A DNA stretch of 64,000 nt, taken from positions 15,385,544-15,449,543 of the forward strand of contig NC_091144.1 in NCBI RefSeq assembly GCF_041381155.1, written 5' to 3'. Position numbers and translations under genes: made by a program. Below are positions 39,545 to 50,353 of this stretch, piece by piece. The stretch is from Argopecten irradians (lineage: Eukaryota > Mollusca > Bivalvia > Pectinida > Pectinidae). The notes beneath the pieces were generated by a model. That model was given only the letters and a program-made list of their open reading frames with translations, did no database searches and was not told the origin of the DNA. Position 1 is the stretch's first letter; each line of letters opens with the position of its first letter.

Positions 39545-40960
39545 GTGTCATCAGTACCCTTTGTAAAGAAGTAAACAAGATAATATATCGATAGTGACAC
39601 ATTCGATTTCCCACTCTAACTTTAGTGTATTGTTTATTATAGGTCTGTGCGGATGACAAATACACACAGGTGAGAGATGGGCGTTACGTAGACACAGGTA
39701 TGTTAGGTGTGCTCAGGTGTGTAATTACTAGACATGCCTCGTTGATTATGTGTCCTTTGTTTTAGGAAATACACTATCTTATGAAAAACAAAGCTTTCCG
39801 CCATTTTCTACAATGGGTCTCTCTATTCAGACACTACATTGGAGTTAATGCTGACATCGTCTTTTAAACATCATAGACTGTCGTTCATAACAAGGTACAG
39901 GTTGATTACATTTATAGTTTATAGAGAATTCAGATGAGAGTACAACTCCAATGTGTTTGTGTAACGCCGCCATGTTTGTAATTAACATTGCTTTTAACTA
40001 AATGATATAAGGATAATATCTAAACTGTTGAGACACTCTGAAGCTTTTTCCTAGCGAACCGTATATTAGGTCTTGTTGATTTTTTTAAAATGTATATAAT
40101 AAGTTCATATTCTTCTACTCAGTACACATACGTATGACGAAAAGTGATCTTCATTCATGTATATGAAGGTAAACGTGAACTATTTCTAAGAAAGAGAGAG
40201 CATTCTATACGGTGGTACAGCACACCACCCACTGAATCGACATGAATAGATCTAAAGTAAGGCGAATGATGAGTAATATAAATTGAATATTGCAACATTT
40301 ATTATAGTAAAACCATGTCCATCAGCTTTAATTTCATAAGCTGGCGAGCTAGGATATAGTGGATGTAGATACGTTTCTTTGTTTCTTAAATTATTTTTCC
40401 TTTTCCCTTTTTAAACATAATATCAAGCGATACTTTGGGTTTCCTGAGACTTTTTGGTTAACAAGTGTGTTAATTTTTAATCTATCTAAAAACTTTCTTT
40501 TATCTTTTCGAGAAAAAAAAAAAAAAATTTTGTAGCTTCTTTAACATTCTACAGTCGTTTCAAATGTCACGTGAACATGTGATCGGTAGAACGAAGTTTT
40601 ATGACATTCCTAATGTTCGAAGGCCTACAATTTGATCGCTTTCCAAAATCGAAAAATAAAGCAGTATAATTTTCTTACAGTACTCTAAAATCCAAATTTA
40701 TTGCTATGGACATGCAAATGTAATTCTCGTCATTCAAAGATATGACTAAATATAACAAAACAAAACAAAAATTCTTTCTATCTGTCCACATTTATTGCAA
40801 TTGTAGATGCAGCTACTAGCAATCTCCTCATGAAGGGCAAATCCCAACTTTAATTCTATCGTCACCATGACAAACAAAGCAGATTCTTTTTTATAAAAAG
40901 GATAAGAAATATCTTAATGCAGAAAACGTTTATTTCATGTTTTAGAAACAACGGGATACA

Positions 40961-42463
40961 ATGGAAAACGCCGGCACCAAAGAAGAAGAAATGGAACAGA
41001 ATGCCACATTATCTTCAAACCAGAGTACAGCTACCACGGCTGTGATGAATGCAACTGCAATCACACAGAAGGATGTCACTAAAGTTACAGAGACGGATGT
41101 CTCTCCTGGCACAGGACAGAATGTTGCTCCAGGTCCAGGGAAGAATGTCGTTCCAGGTTCAGGGAAGAATGTCCCTCCAGGTCCAGGAAAGAATGTCGCT
41201 CGAGGTCCAGGGAAGAATATCGCTCCAGGTCCAGGAAAGAATGTCCCTACAGGTCCAGGGAGGAAAGTCGCTCAAGGTGCAGGAAAGAATGTCGCTCCAG
41301 GTACAGGGAAGAATGTCGCTTCAGGTCCAGGGAAGAATGTCGCTGCAGTAACAGAACAGAATGCTGCTTCCTCCGAGATAACATTAAAGACGTCACTTCG
41401 ACATCTGCCTTCGGGCGTGCCATCAGAAGATTCAGCAGACTCGCATGCATCAAATGAGGATGTATCCTCTAGTTTAGGTACAGGAAGGACAGGGATCGAC
41501 AACGCAGCCTTCTCCGACACAGACGTTGAAAGCAGTCTGGCAGGGTCATCAGAGGTCACTATGAAGACCTACTTCCGGTATGTTCCACCAAGCGTCATAT
41601 CGGACACCACTTCAGGAACTGGTTCCAATGATGACACAGCCTCCAGCGTTGGTATATCCAGCACTGACACTAAGAGTTCCATTGAAACTGTCCAACCATA
41701 CGCTGTATCCAATACCCTTGGTTTGACTGTCGATATTAGTCAGTCTGCAATCGATTCAGCATATCATAACCCTTACGCGCACGCTTATGCTGTAAGTAAG
41801 GTTGAAGAGGAGGCTTCTGCTCAAGGAAGCGAAGCGCCAGTATCGCCGGGAGCAACATCCATCACCACACATCCCCAATCTGCAGCGTCTGCGAAAGTTT
41901 CTTCTCCAGGAGTCTTCACAAGACAACTTAACATGTTTATAGGGGAGGAGTGGGAAGACGTCCAGCCAAGATGGCCGGCGATCGAACGGAAGGCTCTCAG
42001 CTGCCCGGGTAGCTTGAGGATACCTCACGACCCAGCTCATCCTCAGCGAATGGTTTTCAAACACGAACAGAGTAACCGCCAGCGTCTGGAGTACCTACAG
42101 AGCAGACGACAACAACTATCACATGATCCACTACGGTATTTCTTTTACAACATGTCGCACGAGGAACCAGTCCTGCAGAAAGACTACATGGTTAAACCTA
42201 ATCCACACAACAAAATAAACCACATGATTCACAGTGCCCTCCATTGTCCGTGTTTCTTCTTCTTCTACCTCCTCTGCTGCCTTCCTGGTGTGCACCTGAT
42301 GACAAAGGGCGATCTGGAGTATAAGACTGGTCACGAGGAACACGCGAGGAAGTTCGGACGAATAGCTACGGTGTTGTATTTCATTGGATTTGTGTTGGGC
42401 ACCACACTGCTCGGCACTGTCGTCTATCTGGCGGTTAGCTTTGTACAGGGTCAGGTCGGGTAG
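40961..42463 (+). CDS. CD225/dispanin-like two-pass membrane protein with GPGKN repeats
   Basis: Intronless 500-aa frame. Residues 1-50 are acidic and Thr/Asn-rich. Residues 52-131 are ten 8-residue repeats of the type GKNVAPGP, encoded by a 24-bp minisatellite. Residues 137-178 and 196-237 are an internal duplication (SSEITLKT / SSEVTMKT). Residues 310-425 are a basic cytosolic stretch. Two hydrophobic segments follow, about 427-447 and 467-494, joined by a short charged loop. The order CC-x-PG, then KGD, then HARKFGRIA before the second helix resembles the CD225 (interferon-induced transmembrane, dispanin) domain; Cys429, 431, 439 and 440 sit where palmitoylated cysteines lie in that family. 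The long low-complexity N-terminus is unlike vertebrate IFITMs and nearer to proline-rich dispanins. The likely role is membrane or vesicle association; function is inferred only. The start is the first Met of the frame, 17 bp after a possible splice acceptor (ttttag at about 40,944), so a 5' UTR intron is possible. The frame is certain; the family call is probable. Confidence 0.72.
   Translation: MENAGTKEEEMEQNATLSSNQSTATTAVMNATAITQKDVTKVTETDVSPGTGQNVAPGPGKNVVPGSGKNVPPGPGKNVARGPGKNIAPGPGKNVPTGPGRKVAQGAGKNVAPGTGKNVASGPGKNVAAVTEQNAASSEITLKTSLRHLPSGVPSEDSADSHASNEDVSSSLGTGRTGIDNAAFSDTDVESSLAGSSEVTMKTYFRYVPPSVISDTTSGTGSNDDTASSVGISSTDTKSSIETVQPYAVSNTLGLTVDISQSAIDSAYHNPYAHAYAVSKVEEEASAQGSEAPVSPGATSITTHPQSAASAKVSSPGVFTRQLNMFIGEEWEDVQPRWPAIERKALSCPGSLRIPHDPAHPQRMVFKHEQSNRQRLEYLQSRRQQLSHDPLRYFFYNMSHEEPVLQKDYMVKPNPHNKINHMIHSALHCPCFFFFYLLCCLPGVHLMTKGDLEYKTGHEEHARKFGRIATVLYFIGFVLGTTLLGTVVYLAVSFVQGQVG
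41114..41353 (+). repeat. Coding 24-bp minisatellite (ten units)
   Basis: Tandem 24-bp units of the form ccaggtccagggaagaatgt plus four bases, in frame with the dispanin-like CDS and giving ten GKNVxxGP octapeptides. The units differ mostly by single bases, and length is a multiple of three, so copy number can change without breaking the frame. Long open frames in the other two frames and on the reverse strand here are by-products of the periodicity. Confidence 0.9.
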
Positions 42464-42729
42464 TGCTGCCACAAAACATGCCAGGTGCATCGCCAACCTG
42501 CCATACGGAGAATGATCAGTGTCAATTGATTATATAGGATTAAACAAAGCTCTAGTTCGTGTAATATGGCTAGGATTCCTTAGTGTGTAGAACTTACATT
42601 TCACCTTATTAAGTTATGGTAGATAGAAAAATGATGTTCAAGCATTTGGAGTACTTGTGGAATCATTCTTCGATCATCAGCCATTCGATATATGATTTTT
42701 GAAATGACATTTGTATATTTTTTCAATGA

Positions 42730-42735
42730 AATAAA
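42730..42735 (+). terminator. Poly(A) signal AATAAA of the dispanin-like gene
   Basis: AATAAA lies 267 bp after the stop codon on the same strand and is the first canonical signal downstream. It predicts a 3' UTR of about 280 bp. Confidence 0.5.
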
Positions 42736-43989
42736 ACGGCAATCAGCCGTTTTTCGTCACATGCATTTAAGTTGGTAAAAGATCACCGCGATTTCGTTAC
42801 CAATAACCCTACATTGTGACCAATCCGTCTGTTCTGGAACATAAGTGAGTAATTACACGTATGTGTGATATACGGCGCCACTGCTAATGACAGCATTTGT
42901 GTCGTCTGGAAATACGTTTTCTGCAATGACTTCAAATTCTATTGGGTGACCAACTTAATGGGCATCTTCCTTATGGAACATCCTTTCGTTGTATTATTTC
43001 CAATGTCCGAAATATTTGTGCAACAATTTAAGTTCTCTTTGGGTCTCCGAACTCGCAAGTCCATAATAGGACGATGATCGATCAAGGTATCCTGATGTTC
43101 AAGGGGTTATTGTCACTCTCCCCTACACTGTCATAACAAACTTATAGGGTATGTACATGTATAGGGCGGTGAGTTAATCATCTGATGATCGAATAACGGT
43201 GTGTGACTGAAGTTGGGTGTCGCTCTTTGTAAATATTCATAGGAAGCCTCGATAGGTCTGTGATAGGTCAGTTTATTTCTCCTGAAATGCCTTCAGTTCT
43301 GCTATGATATACAGTAGTTCAGGACGGGGATATAACGACAGTGTTAATAAAATAACCTCTGGAATATCAATGTTTATTATGTGATAAGGTCATTGTTTCT
43401 AAACAAAATATGAGGCTATCATACTCAAACTTGATGGTACACTTTTCTACACGATAAATGCTAAATCTCTTGCTTAAGATTGTTAATCAGGTCAACATCT
43501 TCCTACGCCACTGCAGCTATGTCAGAAAAAGGAAATATCTGTTTTTCTCATTAATCCCCTCCCTTTTTAAATATGCAAAGGATATACATGTATCATACAT
43601 ATAGTCTGCATTGCTGCAAAACACTTCCATTGTGAAATTTGATATAGCCACATAAGTTGTGAATTAGTGGAATGTTAAATTGTGGACCAAGCAGACACAT
43701 CAATTCAGTTTGAGAAAGACTACTTAGAAATAGTGGAAACAGCTTTCAGTGGTGAAAATCAAAAGTTTTCAGTTTAGTCCAAAAATGTGATTAGCACAAC
43801 TAGTTGAACCTACAAATATACTTTAAACTTAAATTGTCAAAATCAAAGATGGCTGCCTGTTTCTGATTAGTACAAAATTTACTTCTTACAATATGGACCT
43901 AAGATGAATTTCAGAAATACCCATCAAATACTTTCTGTGAAATAGGAAGAACAAACTTACCAATTGTCAAAACCAAATATGACTGTAAG
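42736..43989. other. No gene seen
   Basis: Sequence between the dispanin-like gene and the next repeat. From about 43,830, caaagatggctgcctgtttc suggests that the 'aagaggccc' family extends leftward here. Confidence 0.35.
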
Positions 43990-44575
43990 ATTATCTCATT
44001 TTCAACATGAGCCTTAACGGTCATTTGTCCGTTAATACAATATATAGAACTGAAATACACTGTAATTTTTTTGGAGATCGTAGCTTTTTACCCCTGCGAC
44101 ATTGAATGAAGGTCAAGGTCATTCATTTGTAGCCCTTCATCCCAGCATGCTACAGGCCCAATATGAGTACCCTGGGCCTTTTGTCTATTGAGAAGTCGTT
44201 TAAAGATTTTAGCCTTTTTGACCCCATGACCTTGAATGAAGGCCAAGATCATTCATTTCAACAAACTTGGTAGCCCTTCATCCCAGCGTGCTACAGACCC
44301 AGTATGAGTACCCTAGATCTTTTGGTTTGGAAGAAGTTGTATAATTTTCTTTAATCTTTTTGACCCCAGAGACCTTGAACAAAGGTCAAGGTCATTCATT
44401 TGCACAAACTTGGTAGCCCTTCACCCCAGCATGCTGCAGGCCAACTATGAGTACCCTGGGCCTTTTGGTTAGTGAGACGAAGTTGTTTAAATGAAAAGTT
44501 TACGGACGGCGCACGCCACCCGACGACAGACAATAGGTCATCCGTATCCTTCGGGTCAGATGACCTAAAAAGAAG
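43990..44575 (+). mobile_element. 'aagaggccc'-type repeat with three inner modules
   Basis: Starts near gccttaacggtcatttgtcc, ends ggacggcgcacgccacccga ... tcgggtcagatgacctaaaa. Inner modules of about 120 bp carry ttgaatgaaggtcaaggtca ttcatttg, tagcccttcatcccagc and tgagtaccctgggccttttg. The modules differ from those at 36,300 although both ends match. Confidence 0.7.
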
Positions 44576-46933
44576 TTTTAGAGGACTAGTCACAACTAGC
44601 AAGGAACCTCTTCTAAAAATTGTGAGAAATATGACAAGAATTGTTGATTGGCAGGTACCACTGAATGGACAAAAAGCAATTTGAATACTGTAGAACTTTT
44701 CCTTGGCGTGCGATTTATTTTTGTGATCAAGATAATATCATAAAAATTTATTTCCACGAATTGATGTCTTACACAATTCTTGCATAATCTAATTCACTAA
44801 TTCAAATGTATTTTCATATAATTTTAAATCAGCGAACATATTTTGAAACAGAAATCCCGAAATTTATTACGTAGCCGCGAAAGTTGGTTTACAGTAGCCG
44901 AATATACATTGTATATGTGATGACATGAAAATGTCATGTCGCATTAATTATACGAACGCTTCACTACACCAGCAAAGTATTCAGTGATTAAATTTATGAA
45001 TTTCAAACACTGTAGAAAAATGTATCTTTTCAACAATTTTAGAAAAATTAATGGATTTGAAGCCAAAAAGGGCCCAAACCATACATTGTCCTTTCAAACA
45101 AGTGAGTTAATACTATATAAATATGCAAATGAGAACAGAAAAGTAATGAATATTTCCAAAACTATTTTTTATTTTATTCAAAGAATACATTTTATAGTAC
45201 CTTTGCGAATAATTCATACTAAAGTCAAATAGAAACTGTATAATGATAAAGATTGAAAAGTGAATGAAGGAAAGATAGTAGTACCAAAATGTCGATCTAA
45301 AATGCAGCGTTTCGTCTCTAAGATAGGAAAAACAAGTTAATGTATAATAACAAGCGTTGGCCAACTATACAGTGCATACATGTATAACCACATCTCTCTC
45401 TCACAAGACATTCACACAAAGATGTTGTTGGGCGAAACTTAACATCTTTACTACAATCTTTTTATCTTTTCTTTTGAAATTGAAAAAAAAATGTATGTAA
45501 GGATAAACCTGTAGCACACAAATTGGTGAAAAAAATTGTCAAAAAGTACAAATCTTAATAACAATAATCTGTTGTCAAAACAAAATCACACTAGCGGCAG
45601 TGTCTGTAAAATATATCTGGAATAATGATTAAAGAATCTAATCATTAACTAATGCTGTGCAAGATAGCTTTTCTTCCATTTACATAGAAGTCTTGTACAT
45701 GATATATTCATCATGATAATAGAAAACAAAATCTGTGATCCACTATAAAATGGAGTAATTATTGTAAAGAAAAAAACATCCAATCCCATGATAGTACATA
45801 GAATTAGAGAGCACCTGTTTCGTGTTTACTTGCAAAAGACAATAAGAAAAATTACATTGTAAAAACAGCAAGAAGAAATTCAATTTGCAACACCATCAAG
45901 AAGATTAATCTTCTGCTAAAATTAAATGTTTAATTGGCACAGAAGTGGGCATAAAAACAAAACCAAACTTGAATTCTTGCTTTATATATGATTATAGATA
46001 TATATACTGCATTATAACAAATCTTTATCAATGAGAAAAAAAACTTTGTAAAACTTGTATCAAAATATGCTGAAGCACTAGATGTAGGTTAATACTACCG
46101 TGTTGGTTACTTGTGTCCAGTATATTAAGTGTTAATTAAGAGTGCATATGAATATGATATTTGGTTATTATATCATGAAATATCAATATGCTTATTTTAT
46201 TAACAGGAAACAAAACAAAAGAAAAACGTAAGATATATATAGAAAATAACTAGGTCATACTGATATATATATTACAAAATATAACACCAATTCTCCCAAC
46301 ACCAGCACCGATTACAGCCCAGGGGAGGTAACTTCTGCCTAGTGACTGTTCAGACTAAATGGGGAAAATATTGTAGTAACTAGTTAGAATTACTTTAGAA
46401 TCCAAAGGCTTTACACTACAGTTGACATTCTAGTCAGATTCTGCCTTTGGGGAAAATGTAAAGATGAGCACCTGCAAAGCTTCAGCCAACATTTTCTTAT
46501 CTTTGGTCATATACCTAATATGTAAGTGTGTATAAGCAAATTTTGCTAAAAAAATGTTGAGAAAATTTGAAAAGTCGAATACCAGAAAAAAAGAGTGATG
46601 ACTACAATCTGGCTACAACTATCTACATCACAAGGACAATACAGAAATGGCATATTGAATGTATAACAGCCTACTACGGTCATAAACAACACGGTGACAA
46701 TGACCGGTTTTCTGACTTCACTTGCATTACTATACATTGTATTGCAAGGATCAACAACCACATACAACCGGTGTTTTAACAATTATATAACACTTTTACA
46801 CTGTACAGAATCTACTCAAAGAATTGTAAACTGTACACACTATTTAACATCTTCACTCCTGGTCAATGAATGGTCGATAAATCACAGAAATACCTCAGAG
46901 AAAGGAAACCTTTCAAAGAAAACCTTACACTAT
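44576..46933. other. Intergenic or distal 3' UTR
   Basis: AT-rich, with several AATAAA on the minus strand (for example 46,201-46,196) that could end a long 3' UTR of the PGC-1 module. No coding sequence seen. Confidence 0.3.
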
Positions 46934-47190
46934 TTTGCGGAACACACAAAATGTTCAATATTCCAACCATTTTGAAATCACAAAAAGAATGAAATCACAC
47001 CATTTCATAGAACACACAAAATGTTCAATCATCTTGAAATCTCGGCAAGTACAAATATACACCTTTTCGCGGAACACACAAAATGTTCAATCATCTTGAA
47101 ATCTCGGAAAATACAAATATACACTTTTTCGCGGAACACACAAAATGTTCAATCTCTCAATCATCTTCAAATCTCAGAAGAAGGAATTTA
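46934..47190. repeat. Four-copy 61-70-bp tandem repeat in the PGC-1 3' UTR region
   Basis: The motif aacacacaaaatgttcaat begins at 46,941, 47,011, 47,072 and 47,134. The last three units also share atcttgaaatctcgg and acaaatatacac. It lies 110-370 bp downstream of the PGC-1 module stop on that gene's strand. Confidence 0.88.
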
Positions 47191-47301
47191 CCGGGTATGC
47201 TATTTCACAATACACATGAAATATTCAAACTTTCAGAAAACGTTTTAATACTTTTCTCATTTTCTCATTCAACAACACTTTTGGTTTTAAAATATCCAAC
47301 A

Positions 47302-50003
47302 TCAAGATGGCTTTCCAATTTTCTTTTTTGCCTGTTGAAGAAGTTCATCAAAGTCTAAGGTTTTCTTAGAGTTTAAACTCTGAAGTGGGTTTAATTCCTC
47401 CATCAATTCAATATCACCATCTGAAAGAATAAGAAATAATTTACTTTCATTTTTCTTACATAGATTTATTTTAATTTTATAAGATATAAAACTAACATGG
47501 TATTAAATGTTTTAACATGTCACGTTTTCATGGAATTAATTTGGTTAATTACTTAGATTGGATCATGTTCAAGATTACTCCAACAATGTTTGAGGTTAAC
47601 ACGACGAGATACTTATTAACATAGCGTCGTGTGACCTCTAACGAACACGGCCAGTGATTCATGTTGCTGGACCACAGCTGATCACAATGATGTAAAATGT
47701 ATCAAAAGTGTCATTTTATATGTTGTCACCTACCTTTTTAGATTTATATATCATAAATACACATATTTGCGAGACATTTCCAACATATTAATCCAAGAAG
47801 CTATGATAAATGCATTTCTTATAACATTCACCATATTTTCACTTGTATTGACTGCTATTTTTAATTCGAATAGGAATATTGAGGTTTTATGAAATTTAGG
47901 ATTTATCTAAATGTGTATGCGAAACAAGCGGAACGAAGTAAGCCTCATTTCCATTATATGTTTCGCTAAATTTAAATTTTGTGTTTTGTATTAACCATAG
48001 CCGCCATAATGTTTTAGTGACAGTAAAATTCAGCACATCGACTTGCATACGTTTTAAGATGGATTTAAAAATATATGGGTGGTGTCATACAAAATTATTT
48101 GCAGGAATTGATTAATATATAATCAACAAGTAAGTCAATCAGTAATCGTTGATATATCTTGTCATTTAAATTGTCTTAGATACGTTTAAAGCCAGCGACA
48201 AATAAATGGGCGCTGCCAGCAATATGGCGAACATACGGAACTCGTATGAGGTCGCATATCCACCCAATGTAATCAGGTGGAATAAGACCTCATACAAGTG
48301 TAGGAGTAGTTCAAGATATGAATTATCATTCAAAATAATTATTTCTAAAAATTCTACCAACCTAAATCCTCATATTCTGTTTCACAGAATTTCCTTCGAC
48401 CTCCAAAGCACAACTCAAACGGCTGACAGTCCGGAATGTCATTTCCCTCTGAAATGGAAACAGACCCATGAAGAAAATAGACAAACATGAACACTCAGTA
48501 CAATCCAAAGGGGTTTCAATATCAGGCGGTACTCGGTACTTTTTGCCAAATGAACCTGGCTGTGGTATCACTTGATTTGGGCTAAATTACATTAGATAGC
48601 ATACAGATGGTATAGAAAAGTCCCCCCTGATATTGCCATTGTACCGCCTCTCCTGAAAGATAATGAAACCCCTGAATACAACTTCATTTAATACTGATTG
48701 GAGCTTTTCTTCTACAAAATCAACATAGTCCTGACGGTGAGCTAGGACATCTTTAATTCATATCGCACTAATAGCCTAAAGGTCAATTGTCAATGTTATG
48801 GTTTTAATCATTTTCTTCCTTTTTTACAAAACAATTGGAAGGAGTTAACTCAAAGTGTGTGTCAGCAACTTACTTTCAATGGCAGCGTAGGCATCACAGG
48901 TGTAGGAAAATGTTACAAATCCATAGTTATCACTGCAAGGGAGAAAACATAGTATACTTAGTTAAGTATTGTTTTTTTCACTAAGTGACAATGTCACAAT
49001 CCATACCTAAGGGATATAACGATGTAATATGTAAAGAAAGAAAGATCATCTGTGACATGTGACTATAGGATAAACTCAATAGGTAACAATCCTGGGATTA
49101 GCATGATAGGTAACAGTCATGCACCTTTTTAACATAATTTTCAAAACTTCTTGTGTGCAGTAATATAGAATTCTTTAACTTCCACTGTAATTTCTAGAAG
49201 TGAAATGCACAGTTGGTATAATCATCATTTGATCATGGCAATGTGTGTTGCACTATTATATCATACAACTTCTTTATAAGTAATGCCTTGTACATGTGTG
49301 CAGTTAGACCTGCAATCATTCTGGTATTATCTTGAAGAACCTACCCATGCTCCCTAAAGTGAAGTTGTACATGTTCTATCTCTCCAAATCTCTGGAACCT
49401 TCTCCTCATGTCCATTCGTGTATAATCCTTTGGTATACGACCTACATAGATAATCCGACGCTCTTCCTGTAGGCAGAGAAAAAGGCATCAGTTTAGAATT
49501 CAATTAAATATCAACTTTAAATACACACCATCAACCTCAGCAATATGTTTTTATAAGGTCAATAGACTCAATGCAATGTATATTTGAGAGCTTCTTTATT
49601 ATCTTTGCATCCTTATCATCAAATAGATTTAATTTTTTGAAGTTGGATTGATGAAAAATCAGGAGGGGTATATTCTGAAGAGGAAATAAGTGATCAAGAA
49701 GTGCAAGTACTGGTGGTGATGGTTATCAACACAAGTTAATGCAAACCAAATATTTTCAAATACAATCAAGTTTTGCGAGTTATTAGTAACCGAAAAAATA
49801 AGTCACTGTGAAGACAATTGCACTGCAAAAGAATTAAATCCTTATTTGAGCTATAAATCCTAAAATAAATTGCCATGAAAGTAAGCTAATTTACAACACG
49901 AGTCAACAAAGATAAACATTAACATACCATCTGTTTGTTCTTCTCCTTGTTTCGGAGTTCCTTTTGCTCCATCCTTCGTTTTAGTTGAGAAGGACTTACA
50001 CCT
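47302..50003 (-). CDS. PPARGC1: PGC-1 family coactivator, C-terminal RRM module (5 exons, 5' part not found)
   Basis: Exons on the minus strand are 50003-49928, 49466-49345, 48932-48874, 48448-48362 and 47420-47302 (stop TGA at 47304-47302). All phases match. The 153 visible residues begin with a basic Arg/Lys/Glu-rich stretch, then an RRM with RNP2-like RRIIYVGRIP and RNP1-like DNYGFVTFSYTCDAYAA, then FELCFGGRRKF and EYEDLD, and end in LDFDELLQQAKKK. This order matches the end of human PGC-1alpha (EERRVIYVGKI, DSYGFITYRYTCDAFAALE, DFELYFCGRKQF, NYADLD, LDFDSLLKEAQ), which binds RNA and couples coactivation of mitochondrial genes to transcript processing. The N-terminal activation domain, LxxLL motifs and RS region are not visible. 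Exon 50003-49928 opens in mid-codon, so it needs an upstream exon, unless translation starts at its internal Met (49972-49970; A at -3 and G at +4), which would give 143 aa. The family is secure; the gene's full extent is not. Confidence 0.85.
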
Positions 50004-50330
50004 CTACAAATATGAAAACATTAAGTTTAGTATTAATCAAATAAAAAATATTTACTAGCAAATCTTAGCACAACATGAAATTCCAGGAAAAGCTAAATAC
50101 CCAGTTAAACTCATTTCTCTTGTCCAAGGATTAAAACATATGTAAAAACATTAAAAATTTTATGCATTGAAAAAATTGATGATGAATCACATTGGACTCC
50201 AAAATAAATCATATTTTAACTGCATGAATTATTGAATTTTTGCCCTAGGTACTGCATTTATAACCCCTCAATAGTCATGAGCAGGGTAGAAGTAAAATAG
50301 CCAGGTACCGTAATAAAATACATAGATATT

Positions 50331-50336
50331 TTTATT
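50331..50336 (-). terminator. Possible poly(A) signal of EXOSC1
   Basis: AATAAA on the minus strand, 17 bases past the EXOSC1 stop codon. If used, the 3' UTR is only about 40 nt. Another AATAAA occurs on this strand near 50,205, so the choice is open. Confidence 0.35.
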
Positions 50337-50353
50337 GCAAAAACAATTTATTA

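Noticed and set aside
41049-41559. Overlapping frames of about 70-100 codons on both strands within the dispanin-like CDS
   Set aside because: Shadows of the 24-bp coding repeat; the 500-codon frame is the only one that continues into a structured domain.
47421-48873. Loss of the last RRM strand in the PGC-1 module
   Set aside because: A first pass joined 48932-48874 directly to 47420-47302 in phase. Closer reading found the missing exon 48448-48362 (FELCFGGRRKF, EYEDL), with fitting phases on both sides.
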